This document shows, in pieces, positions 47,664 to 58,730 of a stretch of 64,000 bases of DNA. This DNA is from Wolfiporia cocos (taxonomy: Eukaryota; Basidiomycota; Agaricomycetes; Polyporales; Phaeolaceae). The DNA lies in NCBI GenBank assembly GCA_029448655.1, contig JACCLO010000010.1, forward strand, positions 1,240,001-1,304,000. The letters are read 5' to 3'. The position numbers were made by a program, and so were the translations under genes. The stretch's first letter is position 1. Each line of letters opens with the position of its first letter. The notes under the pieces are model-generated. The model did not search any database. It was not told the origin of the DNA and worked only from the letters and a program-made list of their open reading frames with translations.

Positions 47664-49280
47664 ATGGCGTCTTCCTTCTTCAGCAATAGCGACAATGATA
47701 CCGACGTTATATTGCACACCTGCGATAGCATCAATTTCTTCGTCCACAAGTTGGTGCTTCGGCTTGCATCACCTGTATTCGGAGACATGTTCAGAATACC
47801 ACAGCCCTCTGACCCAGATGCCCAGGTCAGAGATCCGGGTAGTGACCTTCCGCTCGTCGAAGTCTCCGAGAGTAGCGAAGTCGAGACTCTGCTTCGCTTT
47901 TGTTACCCCGGAATCGCGAACCCGAAGTTGGAGTCGCGAACCCCATCGGAGATAGGGCAATTGCTGGAAGCAGCCATCAAATACGAGATTGACTATTTTG
48001 TGTCGGAACTCAAGTCTATATTGACTGCAATGACGCAGCAGCACCCGGTAGCAGTATATGCAGTCGCATGTCGCCTCAATCTCGAATCCGAAGCACGCAT
48101 TGCTGCAGAGGAGACGCTGGCCAGTACTGAACTAGAGTATGACTCCGACTCGGAGCTGGACAAAGTCTCCGCGGGAATACTCTATCGCCTGTTAGAATAC
48201 CGACTTCTAAAAAATTCCGGCGCAAATGTCGACGCGTCTTACACATTTTGTTGTCCTACCTCGTCCAGCTCACAGTCGCCTGCCGATTCTGATAGTCTCC
48301 AGGCAAATCTCCCTTGGCCACCGACAGACCTTCCCGACGCTAGCACCTCACCCGATATTTTCCTCCAGAGCTCAGATCTTGTGATACATCCTGCTCATAC
48401 ATTGATACTCCGAATGACATCTACCATATTGGATCAGCCTCAGCTTGGACAAGAGAACTCCTCTCCGCTTACTGTCCCGATGCCCGAAAACAGTCAGATC
48501 TTGCGTATCTTGTTGCATCTCTGCTATCCATGCGATGACCCCATGGTTGACGACCTCGACATCGCATCCCGATTGCAGGATGCCGCGAAAAAATACAACG
48601 TCCCGCGTGCTGTGAGATTTTCTAAGAAAATATGGACATCTCACTTAGACAACACCCCTCTCCGCGTTTTCCTGGCCGCCAAGATATTTGGCTGGGATGA
48701 GTTGGCCTCCGAAGCGGCTAGGCGCACCGTACTCTCTTACAGCTTGCTCGATCCATACTATCCCGAGATGGAGTACGTTCCAGCGAGTGCATACCGTCGA
48801 CTTCTGGATTTCCGTCAAAAATGTTACGTCATCCTTAATCGGGAGCTAGAGATGTTCAACGGCACAACACCTCATTGGAGAAAAGCGGGAGATCTGCGAA
48901 GCCGGGACCAACACTCACCATCCTCGATGTTTCCAGGCGTCCTTAAGATACCACAGAGTGTATCTCGGGACGGTGTCGCTAGGCATATGTTGCTAGCGTT
49001 TCTACCACGTCTAATAGCGGTACGGTCCAGTGCAAAGATGACCGGGAGGGGATTAGCGAACGACTGGCGGCCTGACGCAGTAGTGCAATATGGGCTCGAG
49101 CTGAGTGGTGATTTGCGCGAATGGCTTTTCTCTAAATTTTCCGCGGTGAGTCAAGCTCTCTGCTGTGCTGGAATTACCTACCTCTCTGACGTCGTGAGTT
49201 CTGACGAAACACGCTGCAGGTCAAATATTAGAACGGCATGCTTGAGGAGTCTGCATTCGGTTCTACACACCTCGTCATGA
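47664..49280 (+). CDS. Protein with two BTB/POZ domains, copy 2
   Basis: Starts MASSFFSNSDNDTDVILHTC. The first BTB is at about residues 14-165 (FFVHKLVLRLASPVFGDMF) and the second starts near residue 222 (PDIFLQSSDLVIHPAHTLIL). It is alignable over nearly its whole length with the protein at 8273-9835: shared LPWPPT.PDAS.SPDI, LLHLCYPC.DP.V.DLD, and PYYPEMEYVPASAYRRLLDF against PYFPEMELIPASTYHRLLEY. In copy 1 the ATG is one codon pair earlier (MKAM); here that codon is TTG, so the second Met is used. The last 40 residues differ from copy 1, and a splice near 49195-49220 could restore similarity; left unspliced here. Converges on barrel gene D. Confidence 0.88.
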   Translation: MASSFFSNSDNDTDVILHTCDSINFFVHKLVLRLASPVFGDMFRIPQPSDPDAQVRDPGSDLPLVEVSESSEVETLLRFCYPGIANPKLESRTPSEIGQLLEAAIKYEIDYFVSELKSILTAMTQQHPVAVYAVACRLNLESEARIAAEETLASTELEYDSDSELDKVSAGILYRLLEYRLLKNSGANVDASYTFCCPTSSSSQSPADSDSLQANLPWPPTDLPDASTSPDIFLQSSDLVIHPAHTLILRMTSTILDQPQLGQENSSPLTVPMPENSQILRILLHLCYPCDDPMVDDLDIASRLQDAAKKYNVPRAVRFSKKIWTSHLDNTPLRVFLAAKIFGWDELASEAARRTVLSYSLLDPYYPEMEYVPASAYRRLLDFRQKCYVILNRELEMFNGTTPHWRKAGDLRSRDQHSPSSMFPGVLKIPQSVSRDGVARHMLLAFLPRLIAVRSSAKMTGRGLANDWRPDAVVQYGLELSGDLREWLFSKFSAVSQALCCAGITYLSDVVSSDETRCRSNIRTACLRSLHSVLHTSS

Positions 49281-49589
49281 CACTGATTGTTATATTCCAA
49301 ACCACAGATCAAAGAGTTCCCCGACCATGTAGGTTTGTATTAAGACGATGTCCATTCGCTCTCGCTGTACATCTAGAAGGTGCTTTTTGGTTCGGTATTG
49401 ACACACAATACACAGTAGCAGTTTGGCATTGTAGTTTGATTGACGGGTTACAACCGTCACTGAAGCCATCACGTTGCAAAAGATTCGAACCAGTGTGTAT
49501 AAATTACTCTTCATGATAAATTGATCTACATGTACAGCAGATGTGATCCATGCTGATGGCTAAATAATTGATAAATATCGACAGGCTGC

Positions 49590-50174
49590 TTAAGGGGACC
49601 ATCCCTTTGCCATGAAGTGCCAGGTAACACCCTCGAGCTTGCCGACGCCCGTGTCAGCAAACTCTTCGAAAAGAGACTTGCTAAGATCTATGCGGTTGAT
49701 TTCCCGTCAGCACAACTGAACTATGCGCGTGGAATTTCTTACCACATACCGAGGTCGGTGTTATCGCAAGCCTCGCACTCATCGCGTGTCTTGACGTAGT
49801 GCGTCGCACCATTCCAAGTGATGGCAATCCACTGTGAGAATCAACAATTGTCATCAGGAATCATGACGTGAGATAGTCCAAAGAAGCTATCCTACCTGGT
49901 TGCAGTTGCCACCGCTGCCAAAGATGTCGTGGGAGATGGCTACGACGTGTTCGCTGTCGTTGTCGTTGTACCCGCAAGCACCAAGGCCAGCATCGTACCA
50001 AGTTGCCTGTACAAAACGTTAATCGGATTGTATGTGCGAACTGCCGGTGTAATGACGCACCCAGCCCTCGTGCGTGACCCGCTTATCCAGGGTCGCGTTG
50101 CTGCCAATGGGCGATGCAGAGACGATGGACGCAAGGCCAACGAGTGCAGCAGCAAACATAGCGAGACGTGACAT
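49590..50174 (-). CDS. Secreted RlpA/barwin-like double-psi beta-barrel protein, copy D
   Basis: Start MSRLAMFAAALVGLASIVSA, a signal peptide nearly identical to copy C, then a short propeptide ending LDKR. Spliced mature part: THEGW, TWYDAGLGACGYNDNDSE, VVAISHDIFGSGGNCNQ, WIAITWNGATHYVKTRDECE, ACDNTDLDLSKSLFEEFADT, ending TWHFMAKGWSP. Four cysteines are conserved. Compared with C the changes are few and mostly conservative, so the duplication is recent relative to A and B. Three introns in identical positions. The gene lies opposite BTB copy 2, mirroring the C/BTB1 pair at 7.5-9.8 kb. Confidence 0.91.
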
Positions 50175-50272
50175 TTTTTGACGAGACGACGACTGGTAAA
50201 TGGGCGGGAGACGATTGCCGCTTGCGAGTGCTGGTAAACTGCTTGTTGAGCTGTGAGAGCGACATCCTTAAG

Positions 50273-50280
50273 GTTTTATA
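50273..50280 (-). promoter_or_regulatory. TATA box of barrel-protein gene D
   Basis: TATAAAAC on the minus strand, about 100 bp before the ATG. The neighbourhood (GAGCGGTACTGCCTTGAC, TCGCAGTATAAAAC, GATGTCGCTCTCACAGCTCA) matches the promoter of gene C. Confidence 0.65.
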
Positions 50281-51521
50281 CTGCGAGAGGTCAAGGCAGT
50301 ACCGCTCGTTCCGTATGTCTATCGGACTTGTTTCCAGCAGCAGAGCCATTGCGTATGACAGACATAGACGCGCAAGCTGATCGCATGACGGGACTGATTT
50401 CTCAGTCGCGCCGCCCATGCCAGGGACGCTGGTGTAGCCTCAGAATGGGGCTATGTGCACTGCGGAAAACGAACATAGCGTAGTGCTGCAAGGGCTACTG
50501 GTAAAGTAGCAGATTACATGAAGAACTCGAGGCACATGACGATCTCACATCTAAATATCATAATTGATTTCCCTAGCGAATTGCGCACGATCACAGCGCC
50601 ACGTTTCCGACTCACACCCGGCAGGGATCAACAAAGATTGGCCACTAGGCAACGCACCGAGTAATCCAGGTGTTCCTCGGAGCACAGCAAACCGGAGTTG
50701 CATCACAGCGCTGATGGCGCAACAACGGCGTGCTGAGGAACAGGACTTGATCATGCCTCGAAGCAAGCGAGGTACCTTGAGCGAGGCGTTAGCTTGAAGA
50801 ATATAATTACAGTGCCGTATAAGACGGCTTGCACCGGAATATCTGCATTGCATGCCATCGCTTAGAGTTTTGCAGACAAACGTACATCGACGTATTCTGC
50901 CAAGAAGAATCGGCAGCGTCCCGGCTGCTCAGAACACGCCGATCGGTGCATCAAGCCAAGGGCGTACTGATGATCGTCGGATCGGCCTGAGGAAAACGGA
51001 TCACTGGACAATCCAGATTTGTTCTGTCAGTGTTTCGGGATACCTGCCCAGCATATGTAGGCCTCCGACGTTCCAAGGGGCAGTGGTGATGCTGCACGCG
51101 GTACACAAAAATGTAAGCAAGCAAGCCCATGTGCACAAGTAACATTTTCCATCAAAGACATGTTCGCCTTCAGGACACGGAGTGAACAGGGACTTGAATC
51201 GGGACAAGAGATCCCATCAAATACGCCATGCGGTACGCCTGACGCGGCCACGTGATGTGAACATAGCTCAGCGCGCTTACTGGTGAGTCGCGTCGCGTCG
51301 TGTCACGACTGAGTACTGAGTACTGAGTACTGAGGCTGTACCGTCGCGCAAGGCAATGGCGCTCAAATGCTATAAACTTGGATGATGTGCTTTCTGGAAG
51401 AGCACGAAGTTCATCAGCACTGAATGTACTACATTACTCAGGCACAGCGGAATGTCTTCAACATCATATGATCTACAGGTAGTCTATGGAAATGTTACGC
51501 ATGCATGCTTTCGACTTGATA
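50281..51521. other. Intergenic, no gene recognised
   Basis: The left 150 bp belong to the duplicated promoter segment. A TGAGTAC tandem repeat (three to four units) lies at about 51308-51333. No conserved coding frame found. Confidence 0.5.
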
Positions 51522-54013
51522 TTATGCGCTCGAATTATCTTCCTTCTGTCTCCCCCCCCGGCCACATAAGTCTGCAATCAGGCCCTTGCCAATCTCTATC
51601 ATCGCTACTCGGCTTTCCCAAATTGGCAAAATCGAAGTAATGGAGGCGGCTACGAAAAGCCATACGATGGTGATTATCACCCATGCCTTGAAAAAGTTGA
51701 GAGAAAACACGTAATGAGATAGGAATAGCGGTATAGGTATAAGCTTCCAGACCTATCAGCAATGCCGATTTTTGAATGTTGTAAAACGACGTACGAAAAT
51801 GACGATAAAGCTCATGATCGACGAGGACCATGATGCCGCCTTCATGGACTTTCTTAAGGTCTCGTAGTCCTCTACTTCAACCTCTGAGTAGTTGAATTCT
51901 TGTACGGACGATACGACCTCCCCAACTTTCTCTTGTTTCTTGATAGACTCGGAATCAGATGTGGTAGCCTCCGCAGATCTCGAAGCGTGTTCCAAAGCTC
52001 TCCCACGCGGATTAATTTGCTTGGTCTCCTCCCAGTTGAAATCGTTATCGGGCTTCAGAAGAGTGATTGCAACAGTGATAAAAATACCAGCCATGCACGA
52101 GGCCATATTGCCCGCCAGCATGGGGTACATGTCGCCTATACACACATCAGTTGAGCACACGCCAGCAAATGAGAGAAACACAATACTTACCAGTAGTGGT
52201 CATCGTCAGCTCGCCGTAGTACAGCTTGGCAACAACAAGCCAGCTGGTCACGCCCACAATGAGGCCACCAAGCGCACCCGTGAGGGCCGCTGCGCAAGTT
52301 TGTTTGCGCCACAGGACGGTCATGATGATCGGGCCCACTGCTGGTGTATAGATAGTTCCGGAGAAGAGATACAGCCAATTCAACGAGAGACCGATTGCGT
52401 TCCAAATGCAGGCCACGCAAGACATGACAATGGCCCATATTGCGACCATTGCGTGTGAGACGCGGATGAGTCTTTCTGGTGTGGCCTGTATTCATTTACA
52501 TATAGTCAACAATATGTAACGCGGCTGAGTTCAGGAGACGAACGTCTGGCTTGATGTGGAGCTGATATATGTCGAATGTGAGGACTGAAGACGTTGCGAT
52601 CATCTCTGAGGAAGCCGCTGATGTCACCGCCATGAAGAGAAGAATCAACTATTATGACAGTCATTGAGGTTGTAATCTGCTCTCAAACCGTGCACTAACC
52701 ATTGCGATAGCGCCGCCTTTACCGAGTATCGTGACGACAGCTGCTGGCGCGGTCAATCCAGCATTGAGTTCTGTCTCTGATAGCCCGCCAGCAAAGGGAA
52801 ACGCTGGATCTTCATACACGCTATAGAGTAAACGCCAGTATATAATCGGCAGATGTTCGGTTACGCACGGGAGGCGAGGGCCACTGCGGTTAGACCTATA
52901 ACTAGGGACATTGTCATAGGGACAGCGAACCACGCAATACCGCCCATTAGATAGGCATAAATCGTCGTCTTTGCCTGCGAAGCAATGGCGCGTTGCCAAT
53001 ATCCCTGTCCACCAAAGACCGAACCTGTAAGCCTGCGCTTGATACAAAGCGCCACCGGTTGTCCTCACCTGGTCTACAGTCACATTGCCAAAGGCACCGA
53101 ACATCTGTATGATCAGGAAGACGAGCCCATCTGTCAAGAAGCATCCTTACGTTCAGCTTCCGACACGGAAGCCCGTTCCGTCGACTCACAATTTGACTTT
53201 AGGGTGAGATAAGACCCGTCCTGATTCTCGAGAACGGGTCGTTCCTTGCCTGCTTTGACGAGAAGATTGTACATGCCCTCGATCCCTCCGATGATGTCGC
53301 TCTGCGTGTAAGCGAAGAAGAAAAAGTAGAACAGGATAATCATGAGAATGGTCGTGTGAGTGTAGTCACCTGCATAATTCATACTTGTATCAAAGGATTA
53401 TGAGAGGTTGAGGCATTCTGGACTTACAAAGGAAGGTGGCGCGCAGACCACCCAGAATAACGTATGCCATGACGCCTATCGGAATGAGGAAATTGGCAGC
53501 GTAGATGTTCATGCCTGTGAAGGCGTTCACAACGGCGCTGCCTCCAAGCAGGAGCATGCTAGATACGATGAGATTAGCTGCCAGCGCAAACGATGCGAAT
53601 ACACAGTGGGCGACGTTTCCGTAGCGAGCATGGATGATCTCGAGGTAGGTGTGACAATAGGGAGCGATCATCTTGACCCGCACCGCCAGTAAGGACATCA
53701 GGAAGACCTGGATCGTCGCGCCGGCGGCATAGTAGTACCCGCCAGCCATTCCATACTCATATGTCACAGTACAACTCTGGAGGAGGGTGGCAGCCCAGGT
53801 CCATGCAGAAACGATGCCAGATGCAATCAGCCCCGGCTTGACAGAGCGTGATGCCGTATTAAACTCCTCTGAGGTGGCCGTGTTGAAGTTAGTATACCGG
53901 TTTTGCAAGGTAGACAGCCCCATCATGAGAATAGCGAAGACAAGCCCAATTCCAAGCACGACGCCATAGCCTGTTCCTTCGGAGAGGACGCGCGCTCCTT
54001 CGGAAGTAGACAT
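51522..54013 (-). CDS. DUR3: Urea active transporter (sodium:solute symporter family)
   Basis: Plasma-membrane urea/polyamine importer, usually induced under nitrogen limitation. It starts MSTSEGARVLSEGTGYGVVL and shows the DUR3 order: FNTASRSVKPGLIASGIVSA, WTWAATLLQSCTVTYEYGMA, GGYYYAAGATIQVFLMSLLA, HTYLEIIHARYGNVAH, DGLVFLIIQMFGAFGNVTVD, YWQRAIASQAKTTIYAYLMG, IAWFAVPMTMSLVIGLTAVA. Later helices include AIGLSLNWLYLFSGTIYTPA and the segment up to LKPDNDFNWEETKQI. The cytosolic C-terminal loop is acidic. It ends in a last helix pair and RGGRQKEDNSSA. About 14-15 membrane segments are expected. Several introns interrupt it, and all major blocks are present, so it is probably functional. Confidence 0.92.
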
Positions 54014-54953
54014 TGTCGTGTAGAGTGGGTTGGCGGGCTAGCAATCGCGTATGGTCAGAGCGCAGCTATATGCTTGGCTGAATTGGCTAAGTTCGATAGT
54101 CCATGAAGGTGTGCATTCCTATCATTGCGTACCAAGATAAGACACGAGCGCCCTGAGAAGCCACCGTGGAGCGCTTGGAGTCTTTGCTTCTGCGAATGAT
54201 AAGGAGGTGTCTGATAGTGTCTTCGGCTGAGACATCGGCTGGAGTGACTGAGTAATTGCGTCCTGTTATCATTGGCGTTGTTCTGGGTCATCGTGGTAGT
54301 AGTTCCAACGGGTGACAAATCGCGAGAGCGACGCTGGACAGCAACGTAAATGACCAGCCACCCTCGTACATTTAGCTCATACACGAAACATGCCAGGGTC
54401 TATCCGTCACTAGAAGATTGAGAGCATACGACAAACCCGGCGGCCTGTTACGTGAGAGCCATTGTTGAAACGAGAAACTTCGCAGTGTACCTGAGCGAGC
54501 CATTCAAGAGTTCATAGGCAGCGGGATGTGGCAAATCTAAAACCACAGTGATTGGGTGCAGCCTCAACATTATGTTAATACGAGCCATATACAGCAGTGA
54601 TGATCGATGAGCTTGTGGGTGCTTCCGTAGAGATATCTATGACCAGAGCTACCTGACCATAGTGGTCGTAAGTGGAAATCCTGTGTCAACAAAGGGCAAG
54701 CATTGCAAACTGGCTTGTTGAGACTTGGCAGTGCGACTCCGAGATACGACAATCGACGCTTCAGCGCTTCAGCGCCGCCATCAAACGTTGTGGCTGAGTA
54801 AGATCGGCGATTGATCCCATCAGCCGTCGGCGTCGATCAGCAACTGCCCCACCCACGCCGGTGCAGCATCGTCATAATCAAATGTACGTCCGAAAGTCTA
54901 ATGTCGAGTGTGAAACATCTCACCCTTCTTCATCGCAGATAATACCGTTTGTA
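54014..54953. other. Divergent intergenic region DUR3/HEM4
   Basis: About 940 bp with no conserved frame. It should hold both promoters. I looked for clustered GATA (nitrogen regulator) sites for DUR3, but none stands out clearly. Confidence 0.5.
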
Positions 54954-56002
54954 ATGTCGCGTGCACTTCTGCTCCGCACGCCTACTGCAGATGGCCCCGA
55001 CCGGTACGAAACCGCGTTCGAAACACGGGGATATCGTCCTATATCGGTCCCAGTTCTCGAGACTACCTACACAAACCTGGACCACCTGAAGACGAAAGTC
55101 TTAGAAGGCCCAGGAAAGCACGGATACAACGGCGTCGTGATAACAAGTGGGAGATCGTGCGAAGCGTGGAAGACAGTCACGCTTGAGCTGGCCGAAGACG
55201 ATCCAGACATTGATGAGGAACATTCCGGTTTGTACTGTCATATATATATATATGCTGCGAGACAAATGGCTGAAGAGGCATGAACGAACAGCTGCGTGGG
55301 CCAATGTCCCATTTTATGTCGTTGGAGAAGCAACAGAGAAGGCGCTGCTCCAGATTCGCGAGATCGTGGGGAAATACCCTTCCGTACCTAAAGACATACG
55401 CGGGGCGCGTGATGCAGGAACGAGCGAACGTTTGGCTCATCTTATCCTGAAAGACTTGTCGTCTGACTCGAAAGAGGGAAAACGACTGTTGTACCTTACC
55501 GGAGACAAGAACCGCGACACCCTACCGAGTATCCTGACGGATGAGGGCATTTCATTGGACTCTCTCCAGGTGTATGAGACGAGGGGCTCTACGAAGTTCG
55601 CTGACGATCTGCAGAAGGCGCTGTATGCATTCAGTGGACATGTTCCGCACTTGGTCCAGAAGGCTCTTCATCCAGGGCCCTCGAATCACGGTATATGACA
55701 ATCACACATAGCACGCCTACCGGTGCTAACGTCCAATTAACCTAGAGCGTATATGGATTGTATTCTTCGCGCCTTCAGACGCGCAATACGCCACCCCAAT
55801 GCTACGGGAACACTTCCATTTGCCAGCCGCCACTGACACCCCGGAGGTGGCATCCAAACCTGTGCCTCAAATAGCTGCCATCGGGCCTACCACTGCAACG
55901 TCCCTTAGAGAAGATCTGCATTTGAGTGTCCACATCGTCTCTCCGAAACCGAACGCAGCCTCGCTGGCTCAGGCTGTGCTCGAATATGATAACGAGCAGT
56001 AG
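54954..56002 (+). CDS. HEM4: Uroporphyrinogen-III synthase
   Basis: Closes and rearranges hydroxymethylbilane to uroporphyrinogen III in heme synthesis (cytosol). ATG at 54954 starts MSRALLLRTPTADGPDRYET, then RPISVPVLETTYTNLDHL, GYNGVVITSGRSCEAWKTV. A short intron carrying a TA run follows. The next exon reads AAWANVPFYVVGEATEKALL, GTSERLAHLILKDL, RLLYLTGDKNRDTLPSILTD, SLQVYETRGS. After a second intron comes ERIWIVFFAPSDAQYATPML, QIAAIGPTTATSLREDL and VSPKPNAASLAQAVLEYDNE before TAG. Both junctions are in phase. The VITSxR, VVGxxT, YxTRG and AIGPTTA motifs are the family signature. An upstream in-frame Met at 54861 is less likely, as the extension has no similarity. Confidence 0.92.
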
Positions 56003-56508
56003 TGATGGAGTAAGCCCTTATGTCAATCTTCTGCGTTAGGTATGAATACGAATATCAGCAGACGATATATCCTATCTCTACGGACAAGCCTTATACTTTC
56101 GACGGAGTATGAACTTATTTTCCTGAAATCAGTTTTGTCAGTTCGTTGTCTGCTGTCAGGCCACTTGTCTTGTCCCGCGGACAACAACTGGGCCCAAAAA
56201 TCCTCCCGGAGACGAATCTCGCCAAAAGGCTGCCCACGAAACAATGAGCGGTGTTTGTATGAGTGTATCATGGACATTCAAGCTACCATCTCTACTACGC
56301 TATGCCACGGATCGTGAGGTAATACAGTGCATGGTGCTGGGGCTACAGTATCGTAAAGATTGAGTCGGATAGGATGGAATATAGTAGGCTACATAGACGT
56401 TGTGCTGTACAAATCTAGGAGTAGTGGGCTAATCGCTACAAAACGGGCGTTCGGCAAACTATAAAATGGGACGCATGCATGAAGCGTCGTCGCTTCCGCG
56501 TACTTGAA
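56003..56508. other. Convergent intergenic region, no feature
   Basis: 3' flanks of HEM4 and the zinc-finger gene; no conserved frame. Confidence 0.55.
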
Positions 56509-58203
56509 TCAGCCCGAGACGCTGACGAAGGAATGCCCCGCGGCAGCGCCATCCTCATCATCGTCCAAGCGCGACAGCGAGGTCGGGAACACAAACCGCG
56601 ATGCACTGTTCGAGAAAGCCATGTCCTCGCCGCCCATATCGTCCAACCCTCCGACCCCAAATGCGCCCGAGAGGCCGTCCGTCAGCGGCCGAGAGCCCAG
56701 AGAGAGCAATGCCATCGAGTTCGACACGTGCAAGACCGAGGTGGCACGGCTGAGCCTGGGCGGCGAGGACATAGGCTCGAGAGCTGCATGGTACGGGTTG
56801 GTCTGTAATCCATCGTGGCTCCCTAGAGACTGTCCATGCGGGTAGGGGCTGTGGATATATGAGCTGCGGGCGACGTCGTCTTCTTCCAGCAAGGCTGGGT
56901 CAATGTTGGGGACGTATTGGTCCGGCGAGACCGCCGCTTCTTGCTCTTCCGGATCAACATACGCCTGCTCATTGCTGCAAGACAACCTAGAGTCAGCTGC
57001 AAGTGAAGGCGGATACCCATGCCGAGCCATGACGTCAGACGAGAGCGCAGTATGCGTAGCCCATGGTCCCTCCGAAAGAACCTTCATGAGAGGAGGCAGA
57101 GTGACCTGGCGTGCGCCACCAGCTCCCGCGTCGTCCGCGCTAGCGATCCGTCGAATGGGCGGGAGTTTATAGAATTCCCTGCTGAGACCGTCATGAGGCT
57201 GAATACAGGCGACAGGAATAGCGGGTCGTTCTTCAAGATGGGAAGGAGGCCAGCAAGATTCCTGGAAATTGTAAGCGGTACTATCGGTCCATGCACGCGT
57301 CATTAGCGGCGGATGTACAGGAGTCGGCGAGTGTATAGGTTCTGATACAGTGTGCCAGCTGCGCATACCGTCGGGCGGGAGGGAGTCTCGAGGGATCTCG
57401 GCGGCGATGTGTGGCGGAATGCAGTGCACGACCTCTGGTTTGAGCGATTCATTAGCGGGTGACAGTGACGCTTGCTGAGCGTGGTCGTCAAACTCGTTCT
57501 CGTCTGCTTGTGGGGCCGTCGATCGTTCCCTCCCATTTGCAGAGAGCGCCAGGTCGATGGACCCGGTCTTCTTATATATGCATGTGGGGCAGCTCTTGAC
57601 GAATTGCGCGACAAGCTCCTTCGGGATCCATGAGTAGTGCTCACGGACGACAGCGGTAGTCTTGTCTCTCCCACCGTGCTTTGCAAGATCGTGGCAGTAG
57701 CATAGAACGTCGTAGATCTGGTCCTTGAGGGCGACCGGGCGGTTCTCGTGCAGCACTACAGGCATTGAATCGACGCCAAGGGTCTCCAAACTTTCCGCCT
57801 CGGCAGGAGAGAGATTCGAGCGCGTGTTTGATAGCACGAACATCTTTCTGACCCACCAACGGAACTGAGGGGAGCCAATCCTGGAGGCAGCAGGGTCATG
57901 GAGTACATCCCAGATGTTGTCGAACATTTCTTGGGTCAGTAGCGCCTTCTCTTGCTTGCGGGCGTGCAGGCACCTGATGTACTCTTCCTCGATCAGTTGG
58001 TACTGTTCGCGGGTTGGCATTCCGAGGTTTCGGGCGGTATCCGCTTTGGTGCGCAGGCGGCCCTTGCCATTGTCTGCCGTGGCGGTTTCGGAAACGGACT
58101 TCTTGCTTTTGTGTATGGGTGCAGGCTTGTCATCAGAGTCATACGGCTTGTATGAGTGTCCAGCCGCTTTGCGGATTTCCTGACGCCTGATCCGAGGGGA
58201 CAT
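56509..58203 (-). CDS. Integrase-type (H2C2) zinc-finger protein, probably domesticated
   Basis: Single-exon protein of 564 residues. The N-terminus is basic (MSPRIRRQEIRKAAGHSYKP). Residues about 70-220 contain REQYQLIEEEYIRCLHARKQ, SPQFRWWVRKMFVL, then the H2C2 zinc-binding module: DLAKHGGRDKTTAVVREHYS, WIPKELVAQFVKSCPTCIYK. Two His and two Cys are in the spacing found at the N-terminus of retroviral-type integrases. No integrase catalytic core follows. Instead the remaining 340 residues are low-complexity, Ser/Pro-rich and acidic (HSPTPVHPPL, YVDPEEQEAAVSPDQYVPNI), as in transcription regulators. The long, intact single frame argues for a host gene built from a retroelement module. Function unknown. 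Confidence 0.78.
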   Translation of the reverse strand: MSPRIRRQEIRKAAGHSYKPYDSDDKPAPIHKSKKSVSETATADNGKGRLRTKADTARNLGMPTREQYQLIEEEYIRCLHARKQEKALLTQEMFDNIWDVLHDPAASRIGSPQFRWWVRKMFVLSNTRSNLSPAEAESLETLGVDSMPVVLHENRPVALKDQIYDVLCYCHDLAKHGGRDKTTAVVREHYSWIPKELVAQFVKSCPTCIYKKTGSIDLALSANGRERSTAPQADENEFDDHAQQASLSPANESLKPEVVHCIPPHIAAEIPRDSLPPDGMRSWHTVSEPIHSPTPVHPPLMTRAWTDSTAYNFQESCWPPSHLEERPAIPVACIQPHDGLSREFYKLPPIRRIASADDAGAGGARQVTLPPLMKVLSEGPWATHTALSSDVMARHGYPPSLAADSRLSCSNEQAYVDPEEQEAAVSPDQYVPNIDPALLEEDDVARSSYIHSPYPHGQSLGSHDGLQTNPYHAALEPMSSPPRLSRATSVLHVSNSMALLSLGSRPLTDGLSGAFGVGGLDDMGGEDMAFSNSASRFVFPTSLSRLDDDEDGAAAGHSFVSVSG

Positions 58204-58658
58204 TTAGAGATGTGGTAGTGTAGTTGCGGGCAAGGAGCGTGAATTAGTGGATGCTAGCGATAGACTATTAGAAACCAGTCAGTGCGCTGTAATATGATGC
58301 ACGATGGAGTGGGAGACTTTCTGGCTCAATGATTCTATGTCATACAATCTTTCCGACAGCTTCTGCCCGCGACGAGACGCAGGCTCAGCGGCAGTGACTG
58401 TCAGTGGTTGAGAGTTCGTAGAGCGTCGGGCGCCTACACGCGTAAAACGAACTCCGCGTCGACATTATTCGATCGGCGCACGTGCGTTCCAGATCAGCGG
58501 GTGTACGCAGCTCGAGCGCAAGCAAGACGAGTATGACATGTAGAATGAACTGTTACATATTACACGTTAAAGTAAGAGCAGAGGGAGTTGATACTCACAT
58601 CGACTGAGGTGATTCAGGATTATAGGTATATATATTATTCAAATATGTCCCTTTTGAA
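58204..58658. other. Divergent intergenic region
   Basis: Promoter side of the zinc-finger gene and upstream flank of the tRNA; AT-rich stretch (TATATATTATTC) just before the tRNA. Confidence 0.5.
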
Positions 58659-58730
58659 GGCCGCGTGGCGAAATGGCATCGCGTCTGACTACGAATCAGG
58701 AGATTGCAGGTTCGAGACCTGCCGCGGTCA
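58659..58730 (+). tRNA. tRNA-Arg (anticodon ACG)
   Basis: 72-base cloverleaf. Acceptor stem GGCCGCG/CGCGGTC (one G-T pair), anticodon stem TCTGA/TCAGG around loop CTACGAA (anticodon ACG), and T arm GCAGG-TTCGAGA-CCTGC. No intron. A T-rich Pol III terminator begins at about 58734. Confidence 0.94.
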
